A stretch of DNA of 64,000 nucleotides from OMPR01 sp965183835 (GTDB lineage Bacteria > Pseudomonadota > Alphaproteobacteria > Rhodobacterales > Rhodobacteraceae): assembly GCA_965183835.1 (NCBI GenBank), contig CBCYME010000024.1, positions 62,001 through 126,000 of the forward strand. Reading direction: 5' to 3'. The notes under the pieces are model-generated. The model was not told the origin of the DNA, made no database searches, and saw nothing but the letters and a program-made list of their open reading frames with translations. Below, piece after piece: positions 8,454 to 15,493 of this stretch (position 1 is the first letter of the stretch; each line of letters opens with the position of its first letter). The translations under genes and the position numbers were made by a program.

Positions 8454-9021
8454 TTGAAATCCCATTAAATCAAATCGTTACCCTTAGGCGATAGATCGAC
8501 CTTTGGCTGACCACGTTGGGCTATGTGCGGGACGTAGCGGGCAGATTGTTCGCGCACAGTGGGGTATTTTCGAACCCGTTTTGGGCCTTTCTCGTCGCCT
8601 AGAATGGAAAGCTCTGAGTGAATGCGAGCGGTTTTTCGTCCGAGTCAGCGTTGATTTCAGGGTTATGTTGTTTTTGCTGCGCCACGCTCAGGACCCATTT
8701 GCTAACAAATATACCGCATTGCTAAGGAGATGTCCGCTCAGAGGAGCGCACTGCTATGTCAGCTCATATCGTTCCAACACTTTTTCAAAGCCGATTTATG
8801 TAGTCCGCTGGTGGGCAGACTGCTGGCAGTCACGCGTAGTCCGGGTTTTTTTGATGATAGTGACGTATACCCTGTTGGTGTTTGCCTGCACGCCGAAAGA
8901 GACCTAAAAAAATCACAACCCGTCGAACAAAGATCTCCAACGTCAGATGCAGAATGAGTTCAACAACACCGGCACAACGACCCAGTAACCGCATCGACAT
9001 GCTCCGGTGGCGTCAGCGTGG
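8454..9021. other. 568-base stretch without a convincing gene
   Basis: This region follows the tRNA and is visibly less GC-rich than its surroundings. Plus-strand frames of 134 codons (from 8503) and 75 codons (from 8730) exist, but they have no usable ribosome-binding site, no recognisable domain and a random-looking composition rich in Cys, Arg and Trp. No repeats matching the tRNA 3' end were seen, so there is no sign of an intact integrated element. It may be decayed coding sequence. Confidence 0.5.
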
Positions 9022-9582
9022 CTAGTAACGGCCCGGTTTGCGCAGGGTGAACACCCGCGACGGCAAGGAGCGCACGACCTGATCCTGCGCCGGGTCGAGG
9101 TTGAAGGCGATTTTGGACCCGAAGGTGAACAAGGGGCAATTGCGCACCGGCATCGACAAAATCACATAGAGCGCGTCGCGGTCCAGGCTGGGCTGTGTTG
9201 GGGCCTGGCCTGTTTGGGCTTCGACAGCTGAAAAGTCGTGCACTGAATAGCGGGTGTGCGCCCGTAGGCTTTGGCCCGGTTCCAGCACGATGTAGGGGCT
9301 TCGGAATTTGTCTGCCGTGCCTTTATCTGTTGGCTCAGCGGTCAGCGGGGCATCATCGGAGGCGCGGAACTGTCCGACAAACACCGAGGGGTCATGCTGT
9401 GTTCCGGGCAAACAGGCCCGTTGATCGGCCTCGTTGTTGATTTCGTAATAAACCCAGACCTGCCCATTTTTATAGACCGACAGCCCCTCGATCTGGACGC
9501 CATAGTCAGCTTGGGCCCCAGCGGGACCGGTGGCCAGCGACAGGGCAAGACCCAAAGACAGGAGGAGGCGGGGGAAGATCAT
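9022..9582 (-). CDS. Exported protein of unknown function
   Basis: A 186-residue protein with a clear signal peptide (MIFPRLLLSLGLALSLATGP then AGAQA, cleavage probably after residue 24 or 25), so it is likely periplasmic. The mature part is mainly beta-type (YGVQIEGLSVYKNGQVWVYY) with two cysteines (ACLPG and RNCPLF). The ATG at 9582 was chosen over an in-frame start 63 bases upstream because it begins the signal peptide directly. No family could be recognised. Confidence 0.6.
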   Translation of the reverse strand: MIFPRLLLSLGLALSLATGPAGAQADYGVQIEGLSVYKNGQVWVYYEINNEADQRACLPGTQHDPSVFVGQFRASDDAPLTAEPTDKGTADKFRSPYIVLEPGQSLRAHTRYSVHDFSAVEAQTGQAPTQPSLDRDALYVILSMPVRNCPLFTFGSKIAFNLDPAQDQVVRSLPSRVFTLRKPGRY

Positions 9583-9661
9583 AAGGACAGCGATCCGTGA
9601 TTCGATTGAACCCCCGACATAGAGCGCACCATAGGGGTGCGACAAGCACGGAAATCCTGAA

Positions 9662-9907
9662 CTAGCCGCCCTTGAGCCGTTGCATCAGGTAGATCTCGCT
9701 GTCTGGCTTGACCGGTTCGGTGAGTCCACTGGCGATGATGCGGCCATCTACGGCAACGGACACGCCCGCCTCGATCGGAGCCTGCAACTCCGGATAGGCT
9801 TTGACGAGGCCCGACAGGACCTCGCCAACGGTCGAGGCGTCAACCTCGACCACTTGTTTGCCGCCGGTCAGCGCCCGGAGGCCTGACCAGAGGTTTACCT
9901 CAACCAT
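9662..9907 (-). CDS. MoaD/ThiS-like sulfur carrier protein
   Basis: An 81-residue protein of beta-grasp type: MVEVNLWSGLRALTGGKQVV, then the helix TVGEVLSGLVKAYPEL and the C-terminal end LMQRLKGG. A terminal Gly-Gly is the site that is activated as adenylate and thiocarboxylate in MoaD, ThiS and relatives. The gene begins 6 bases after the molybdenum hydroxylase large subunit and is the last cistron of that operon, so a link to molybdopterin sulfur chemistry is likely. Its true partner is not known. Confidence 0.8.
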   Translation of the reverse strand: MVEVNLWSGLRALTGGKQVVEVDASTVGEVLSGLVKAYPELQAPIEAGVSVAVDGRIIASGLTEPVKPDSEIYLMQRLKGG

Positions 9908-9913
9908 CCGAGG

Positions 9914-12154
9914 TCACCCGTTGTCTTTGAGCGCCGCAAGGATGCGGGGCGGAGACATGGGCAGTTCGCGCAGACGCACGCCAGCCGCCGCAGACACCGC
10001 GTTGGCGATGGCCGCCAGCGGTGGCACGATGCCGGTTTCGCCGACACCACGGACCCCAAAGGGGTGGCCGGGGTTTGGAACTTCGATGATGACCGTGTCA
10101 ATCATGGGCAGGTCTGAGGCGACGGGAATGCGATAGTCGAGGAAGATCGTATTCTGCAACCGACCGTCTTCGCCATAGATGTATTCCTCGTTCAGCGCCC
10201 AGCCGATGCCCTGCGCCGCGCCGCCCTGAAACTGACCTTCGACATAGGTCGGGTGGATCGCTTTGCCTGCATCCTGAATCACGGTGTAGCGCGGGATCGA
10301 GGTTTTGCCGGTTTCCTGATCAACGATGGCATCCACGATGTGTACGCCGAACGAAACGCCTGCGCCTTCGGGGGTTGCCTCAAAGTGACCCGAGATCGGA
10401 CCGCCGGTTGCGCCCATGTTGGCCGTGATCGACGCCAGTGGCAGGGGATCAAAATCACCTGCGTTTGGTCCCGAAGGCACGGCACAGCCGTCTTCCCATT
10501 TCACTGCGTCTTCGGGGATGCCCCATTTCGCAGCGGCGCGTTGGCACAGGGTTTGCACCGCAGCCTCGGCCGCTTTGATGGTGGCCAGACCCGAGGCGTA
10601 CGTCACCCGCGAGCCGTGGCTGACATCGTTGTAGCCCAACGTCGCTGTATCCGCGATGGTGACGCGGATGTTTTCATACGGAACGCCCAGAACTTCGGAG
10701 GCCATCAGCGCCATCGAGGCACGTGAGCCGCCGATATCGGGGGTACCGACAGAGACCTGCACAGTGCCGTCTTCGCTGAGGGCCAGCGAGACCGAGGTTT
10801 CGCCGCCGTGGTTGAACCAGAAGCCACAAGAGATGCCGCGCCCTTGCCCCGCCTCAAGCGGTGCTGCGTAATGGGGGTGCGCTTTCGCAGCCTCTAGACA
10901 CTCAACCAAACCGATGGCGTCAAAGCGTGGGCCATAGCTGGCTTTGGTGCCCTTTTGCGAGGCGTTTTTCAGGCGCACATCGATGGGGTCAAGGTTCAGC
11001 TGATTGCACAGCTCGTCCAGCACAGATTCAACTGCAAAGGCCGCCATGGGCGAACCGGGCGCGCGATAAGCGGCCTGTTTCGGGCGGTTGGCGATGACGT
11101 CATAGCCCATCTGTTTGACGTTCTCGAGCGCATAGGGCGCGAACGCGCACATCGCCGAGAATTCCATCGGGGCACCGGGGAATGCGCCGCCTTGCAGGCG
11201 GAAGATGCCTTGGGCGGCGGTGATGGTGCCGTCCTTTTTCATGCCAATCTTGATGTCCATCGAGGTCGACGAGGTCGGACCCGTGGCACGGAACACTTCG
11301 GAGCGGTTCATCACCAGTTTCACCGGGCGGTTCGCTTTGCGCGACAGGGCCAGTGCGACGGGTTCGATAAAGACAGTGGTTTTGCCACCAAAGCCGCCGC
11401 CGATTTCGGAGGCTGTCACACGCAGCTGCGAGGTTTCGATACCGACCAGCGCCGCACAGTGTTTCTGCGCGTACCAGTGCCCTTGAGTGGTGCACCACAG
11501 CTCTCCCTTGCCGTCTGCACCCAATGAGGCAAGACAGGCGTGGGGTTCGATGTAGCCCTGATGGGTGGCTTCGGTTTTGAAGTGATCCTCGATCACCAGA
11601 TCAGCCTCGGCAAAGCCGGCATCCACATCGCCGTGGCCGCTTTCGTGATAGCGCACAACGTTGGGGTGCATCCCTTCGGGGACTGAGCTGTCAGCGGTTC
11701 CGGCGCGGATCACGGGCGCATCGGGGGCCATTGCCTTGTCCACGTCGGTGACGTGGGGCAGGATTTCGTATTCCACCTCGATCAGCTTGGCCGCATCGCG
11801 GGCGTCGATGGCAGAGCCTGCGGCAACCGCCGCAACCGTGTGACCATCATAGAGCGCGGTGTCGCCCGCCATGACGTTTTCCAGCACGTTCCAGAATTCG
11901 CCGGTCAGACCGGTGGCGAAATCCGCGCGGGTCACGACGGCTTTGACGCCCTTCATGGCCTCGGCCTTGGAGGTGTCGATCTTGACGATCCGGGCGTGAG
12001 CATGCGGCGAGCGCACGATGGCACCGAACAACATGCCCGGTGCGGTGGCGTCAGCGCCGAATTTGGCGCGGCCAGTGACCTTGTCCATCCCGTCGGGGCG
12101 GTCTGGGCTGGTGCCTACAAAGGTGAATTCTGTCTTGCGATCGTCCAGAGCCAT
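9914..12154 (-). CDS. Xanthine dehydrogenase family molybdopterin-binding (large) subunit
   Basis: A 746-residue catalytic subunit of the molybdenum hydroxylase family. It has the N-terminal GTSPDRPDGMDKVTGRAKFG and the Mo-cofactor segments IGGGFGGKT, AAYRAPGSPMAAFAVES and GVRGVGETGIVPPLAAIANA, where the Glu in GETG is the catalytic glutamate. The loop AYRAPG excludes aerobic CO dehydrogenase, which has AYXCSFR. The substrate (an aldehyde, purine or N-heterocycle, or aromatic CoA ester) is not known. The start overlaps the stop of the iron-sulfur subunit by one base. Confidence 0.93.
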   Translation of the reverse strand: MALDDRKTEFTFVGTSPDRPDGMDKVTGRAKFGADATAPGMLFGAIVRSPHAHARIVKIDTSKAEAMKGVKAVVTRADFATGLTGEFWNVLENVMAGDTALYDGHTVAAVAAGSAIDARDAAKLIEVEYEILPHVTDVDKAMAPDAPVIRAGTADSSVPEGMHPNVVRYHESGHGDVDAGFAEADLVIEDHFKTEATHQGYIEPHACLASLGADGKGELWCTTQGHWYAQKHCAALVGIETSQLRVTASEIGGGFGGKTTVFIEPVALALSRKANRPVKLVMNRSEVFRATGPTSSTSMDIKIGMKKDGTITAAQGIFRLQGGAFPGAPMEFSAMCAFAPYALENVKQMGYDVIANRPKQAAYRAPGSPMAAFAVESVLDELCNQLNLDPIDVRLKNASQKGTKASYGPRFDAIGLVECLEAAKAHPHYAAPLEAGQGRGISCGFWFNHGGETSVSLALSEDGTVQVSVGTPDIGGSRASMALMASEVLGVPYENIRVTIADTATLGYNDVSHGSRVTYASGLATIKAAEAAVQTLCQRAAAKWGIPEDAVKWEDGCAVPSGPNAGDFDPLPLASITANMGATGGPISGHFEATPEGAGVSFGVHIVDAIVDQETGKTSIPRYTVIQDAGKAIHPTYVEGQFQGGAAQGIGWALNEEYIYGEDGRLQNTIFLDYRIPVASDLPMIDTVIIEVPNPGHPFGVRGVGETGIVPPLAAIANAVSAAAGVRLRELPMSPPRILAALKDNG

Positions 12155-12633
12155 TACGATGCCTCCCGCATGTCAGCAGCCGTGTCCATCACGGCGCGAA
12201 TGATTTTGTCATAGCCGGTGCAGCGGCACAGGTTGCCCGCCAGCCAATACCGGACTTCGGTTTCGGTGGGGTTGGGGTTCTTTTCGAGCAGCGATTTGGT
12301 TGCGACCAGAATACCCGGTGTGCAGACGCCGCATTGCAGGGCGGCATGTTCGATGAACTTTTTCTGCAGCGGGTGCAGTTCGTCGCCGTTTGCGATACCT
12401 TCAATGGTGCCGATTTCCTGACATTCGGCCTCGACGCCCAGCACAAGGCAGGAACAGACCAGACGGCCATTCAGGGTGACCGAACACGCGCCGCAATCGC
12501 CGGTGCCGCAGCCTTCTTTGGCGCCGGTCAGGTTCAGCTTGTCGCGCAGGGAATCCAGCAGTGTTTCGCGTGGATCGCAGAGGAATTCCATCTCGTCGCC
12601 GTTGACGGTGGTTGTGACGTGGACCTTGCTCAT
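12154..12633 (-). CDS. Molybdenum hydroxylase 2Fe-2S subunit
   Basis: A 159-residue electron-transfer subunit with two 2Fe-2S clusters. The plant-type cluster uses Cys42, Cys47, Cys50 and Cys62 (GCGTGDCGACSVTLNGRLVC region). The second uses QCGVCTPG and GNLCRCTGY. It shuttles electrons from the Mo site to the FAD subunit. It overlaps the FAD subunit gene by 4 bases and the large-subunit start by one base. Confidence 0.95.
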   Translation of the reverse strand: MSKVHVTTTVNGDEMEFLCDPRETLLDSLRDKLNLTGAKEGCGTGDCGACSVTLNGRLVCSCLVLGVEAECQEIGTIEGIANGDELHPLQKKFIEHAALQCGVCTPGILVATKSLLEKNPNPTETEVRYWLAGNLCRCTGYDKIIRAVMDTAADMREAS

Positions 12634-13511
12634 GCGTGGGCTCCTTTCACGGTTTCGCCTTTTGCACGGGCATAGGCGATTTTGGCGGCGCGCTTGGCCA
12701 GAACGCCAGCGACCTCGGTGCGGAATTCGATGGTTCCGCGTTTGTCAGTGATCGGGTTACAGGCGGCAGACGCTGCAGCCGCCAGTGCTTCCAAGGCTGC
12801 GTCGTCCAGCGTGGTGCCAATGATCGCATCGGCACAGTCCTGCACCAGCAGAACGGTTGGTGCGACCGCGCCCAGAGATACGCGTGCCTCGGTGATGGTA
12901 TCACCGTCCAGACGCAGGTTCACGGCACAGCCGACAACCGCGATGTCCATTTCGGTACGTGGAATAAAGCGCAGGTAAGCGTCGCCTGCATTGTCGCCAC
13001 GGGCCGGGATATTCAGGGCTGTAACCAATTCACCCTTGGCGATCGAGGTGCGACCGGGGCCGGTTGGGATATCTTCGACGGCCACGGTGCGTGCGCCATC
13101 AGGACCGGTGATCGAGACGGTGACGCCTGCGGCCACCATGCCCGGAACGCTGTCGGCTGCGGGTGAGCCGTTGCACAGGTTGCCGGTCAGCGTCGCGCGT
13201 CCCTGCACCTGAGTCGAGCCGACCAGATCCATGCCTTCGACCACACCGGGCCAAGCCGCAGACAGGCTGGCGTGTTCGGTCATTTCTGCGCCTGACACTG
13301 CGACGCCAAGCGTCCAGCTGCCATCGGCGTTTTGGGTGATGTCAGAAACACCGTCGATCTTTTTGATATCAATCAGCGTATCGGGTGTAACGATGTCTGC
13401 GCGCAGCTGAACGAGTACGTCCGTTCCGCCGGCCAAGAATCGTGTCACGCCCGTAGCGGCTGTCGCCAAAGCAACAGCATCGTCAAAACTGGCTGGGGTA
13501 TGATAGTCCAC
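12630..13511 (-). CDS. Molybdenum hydroxylase FAD-binding (medium) subunit
   Basis: A subunit of 293 residues with the FAD-binding motifs FLAGGTDVLVQLR and TLTGNLCNGSPAADSVPG. It carries electrons from the iron-sulfur subunit to the final acceptor. The reading frame opens further upstream, but the start is best placed at the GTG at 13511, giving VDYHTPASFDDAVALA as N-terminus: a perfect GGGAGG ribosome-binding site (13519-13524) lies 7 bases before it and family members start at this point. It is the first gene of the operon. Confidence 0.92.
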   Translation of the reverse strand: MDYHTPASFDDAVALATAATGVTRFLAGGTDVLVQLRADIVTPDTLIDIKKIDGVSDITQNADGSWTLGVAVSGAEMTEHASLSAAWPGVVEGMDLVGSTQVQGRATLTGNLCNGSPAADSVPGMVAAGVTVSITGPDGARTVAVEDIPTGPGRTSIAKGELVTALNIPARGDNAGDAYLRFIPRTEMDIAVVGCAVNLRLDGDTITEARVSLGAVAPTVLLVQDCADAIIGTTLDDAALEALAAAASAACNPITDKRGTIEFRTEVAGVLAKRAAKIAYARAKGETVKGAHA

Positions 13512-13663
13512 GCAAATGCCTCCCACATGGATTTCGTGCACCCGGATCGGGCGTTGACCGAAAGTGTTAGAGCAGGAATTTGGCCGCGTCCATCATCCGT
13601 TTTCACAGATTTGCAAACTTCTGTCGGGAATCGACGCATTGTGCGCACGGCGTGGGATCGTCA

Positions 13664-13697
13664 GCCCGCCCCGCAGCACGGTTTGCACGGGGCGGGC
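13664..13697 (-). terminator. GC-rich hairpin after the kynurenine genes
   Basis: GCCCGCCCCG (13664-13673) and CGGGGCGGGC (13688-13697) form a perfect 10-bp stem with a 14-base loop. It lies 41 bases beyond the kynA stop and before the molybdenum hydroxylase operon on the same strand. There is no U-run, so termination efficiency is uncertain, but its position separates two transcription units. Confidence 0.65.
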
Positions 13698-13737
13698 ATG
13701 TGGTTTGGTCATGGACCCAACGGGGTCGGATTCGCGC

Positions 13738-14571
13738 TTACAGATCGCCGCGCAGGTTCCACAGCTCGGGGAACAGTTCCACCTCAAGCATCCGGCGCAG
13801 GTATTGCACGCCGCTGGTGCCGCCGGTGCCGCGTTTGAAACCGATCACCCGTTCAACCGTGGTGACGTGATTGAACCGCCAACGACGGAAGTAATCTTCG
13901 AGATCGACCAGCTTTTCAGCGAGTTCGTACAGATCCCAGTATGTTTTGGGATCCTGATAGACCATCACCCAAGCGCGCTGCACTTCTGGGTCGGCGGCGT
14001 GAGGGGCCTCCATCCGATAGGCCTCGGGCGCGAAGGTAACGCCGGTTTTGGCGGACAGCGCATCAAGGGCCACATGATAAAGCGATTTGGTCGCCAGTTC
14101 ATCCTTGAGCACCTGATGGGACTCGGGTCGGTGTTCATGCACCTTGAGCATCGCAGGATTGCGATTGCCCAGAGAGAATTCAATCAGGCGATATTGGTGC
14201 GACTGAAAGCCAGATGAATTGCCCAGCGCCTCGCGGAAGGTGGTGTAATCGCTGGGCGTCATTGTGCGCAGCACGTCCCATGCGGAATTCAACTGATCAA
14301 AGATCCGCGCGACTCGGGCCAGCATCTTGAACGCGGGGCGGAAATCATCGCCTTTGAGCAATTCGCGTGCAGCGGCGATTTCGTGCAGCACAAGGCGCAT
14401 CCACAGCTCAGACGTCTGGTGTTGGATGATGAACAAGAGTTCGTCGTGGGCGTCCGAGTGCAGCTCATGCGTGGCGAGCAGTTGCTCCATGTGCAGGTAA
14501 TCGCCATAGCTCATGTCCTTGGCATAGGACATTTTGGCGCCGTCCTGACTGGGATCATAGGCATCGGTCAT
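13738..14571 (-). CDS. kynA: Tryptophan 2,3-dioxygenase
   Basis: This 277-residue heme enzyme opens the indole ring of L-tryptophan to N-formylkynurenine, the first step of the kynurenine pathway. Recognisable segments are MSYGDYLHMEQLLATHEL, DELLFIIQHQTSELWMRL, SGFQSHQYRLIEFSLGNRNP and RWRFNHVTTVERVIGFKRG with the Gly-Thr-Gly-Gly-Thr substrate loop. The open frame extends upstream but the ATG at 14571 (MTDAYDPSQDG) is used, 4 bases after the formamidase stop. The two genes form one operon. Confidence 0.97.
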   Translation of the reverse strand: MTDAYDPSQDGAKMSYAKDMSYGDYLHMEQLLATHELHSDAHDELLFIIQHQTSELWMRLVLHEIAAARELLKGDDFRPAFKMLARVARIFDQLNSAWDVLRTMTPSDYTTFREALGNSSGFQSHQYRLIEFSLGNRNPAMLKVHEHRPESHQVLKDELATKSLYHVALDALSAKTGVTFAPEAYRMEAPHAADPEVQRAWVMVYQDPKTYWDLYELAEKLVDLEDYFRRWRFNHVTTVERVIGFKRGTGGTSGVQYLRRMLEVELFPELWNLRGDL

Positions 14572-14575
14572 GGGG

Positions 14576-15361
14576 TCAATCCTTGGGGTTATCTGCAAGC
14601 AGTTCAGTAAGAAGGGGGGAACCCGGGCGGCTGATCGCCTCGACCACGGAAAAGTGGTCCTGATCGGGTTCAAACACATTGGGGCAGTGCCATTTTTCGG
14701 CCATCAGGCGGGTCTGGCGGGTCAGTTCGGGACGTTCCAGTGCGCCGACCCAAAAGGTTGTGTTGAGACCCTCGCGTTTGGGGTGCAAGACCGGGCTTTG
14801 CGCCTCGGCCTCGGCCGCGTCCAGATGCAAGGTGTCGTTCATTTTCGTGCCCAGCAGGGGGCGCAGGTCGTGGATGCCACTGACCGAGACAACCTTGTCC
14901 AACCGATCCTGTAGCGGGCCATCGGTACAGGCCATGCGGGACACGAGATGGCCCCCTGCCGAATGTCCGATCATGCGGACCGGACCCGCGACGTGGTTCG
15001 CCGCCTCGGTCACAGCGGCGGCAATTTCGCTGACCATCTGGCCCAGACGAGCCTCGGGCGCGAGGGTATAGCTGGGAATCGCCAGCGCCCAGCCCTGCGA
15101 CAGGGGACCAACTGCGAAATGAGACCAAAAGCTTTTGTCCAGCATCTGCCAATAGCCGCCATGAACGAACACAATCAGCCCTTTAGGCGCGCCTTTGGGG
15201 CGAAACAGGTCAAAGCGGTTGCGCGCCCCTGCCCCATACGACAAATCCAGCTCACCTGTTGTGGCGCGAAACGCAGCTGCTTGTGCGCCCCATTTATCAG
15301 CCAGTTGATCAGACCCCGGCACATAGCTGGAATTGTCAAAGGCATCATCCCAATCGATCAT
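14576..15361 (-). CDS. Kynurenine formamidase, alpha/beta-hydrolase type
   Basis: This 261-residue protein hydrolyses N-formylkynurenine to kynurenine and formate. It carries the HGGYW motif (residues 67-71, oxyanion hole) and the nucleophile elbow GHSAGGH with Ser134, as in the animal AFMID type, and a C-terminal region with Asp and His (EPDQDHFSVVEA). It is not the metal-dependent bacterial KynB fold. The gene directly precedes kynA, which supports the assignment. It is transcribed away from the aminobenzoyl-CoA cluster. Confidence 0.9.
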   Translation of the reverse strand: MIDWDDAFDNSSYVPGSDQLADKWGAQAAAFRATTGELDLSYGAGARNRFDLFRPKGAPKGLIVFVHGGYWQMLDKSFWSHFAVGPLSQGWALAIPSYTLAPEARLGQMVSEIAAAVTEAANHVAGPVRMIGHSAGGHLVSRMACTDGPLQDRLDKVVSVSGIHDLRPLLGTKMNDTLHLDAAEAEAQSPVLHPKREGLNTTFWVGALERPELTRQTRLMAEKWHCPNVFEPDQDHFSVVEAISRPGSPLLTELLADNPKD

Positions 15362-15399
15362 GCGACCCTCCGTTTGTTGAGAGCAGCCTATGACCCCTC

Positions 15400-15443
15400 T
15401 TGATTTATTTCAAGCTTAAAGGTTTAGGCTTGAAATAAATCAA
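15400..15443. promoter_or_regulatory. Perfect 16-bp inverted repeat, likely MarR operator pair
   Basis: TTGATTTATTTCAAGC (15400-15415) and GCTTGAAATAAATCAA (15428-15443) are exact reverse complements separated by 12 bases. Each arm also contains the smaller dyad TTGA-N6-TCAA, the form expected of a MarR-family site, so there are two facing operators. They lie between the divergent kynurenine and aminobenzoyl-CoA operons, and the MarR gene at 18540 is inside the latter. Co-regulation of both arms is the natural inference. Confidence 0.8.
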
Positions 15444-15457
15444 AGCCTGGGTATCCT
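15430..15457 (+). promoter_or_regulatory. Candidate sigma-70 promoter for the aminobenzoyl-CoA operon
   Basis: TTGAAA (15430-15435) and TATCCT (15452-15457) are spaced by 16 bases, about 35 bases before the first ATG. The -35 element lies inside the right arm of the inverted repeat, so a bound regulator would block RNA polymerase. The symmetrical TTGAAA in the left arm could serve the leftward kynurenine operon. Confidence 0.5.
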
Positions 15458-15493
15458 CTGATCTCAACAACACCGGTTTGAGGGAGAGAATCG

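Noticed and set aside
8503..8907. 134-codon plus-strand frame after the tRNA
   Set aside because: No ribosome-binding site and a random-looking composition; kept only as part of an unexplained gap.
9914..12154. Aerobic carbon monoxide dehydrogenase large subunit
   Set aside because: The active-site loop reads AYRAPG and lacks the Cys of the AYXCSFR motif.
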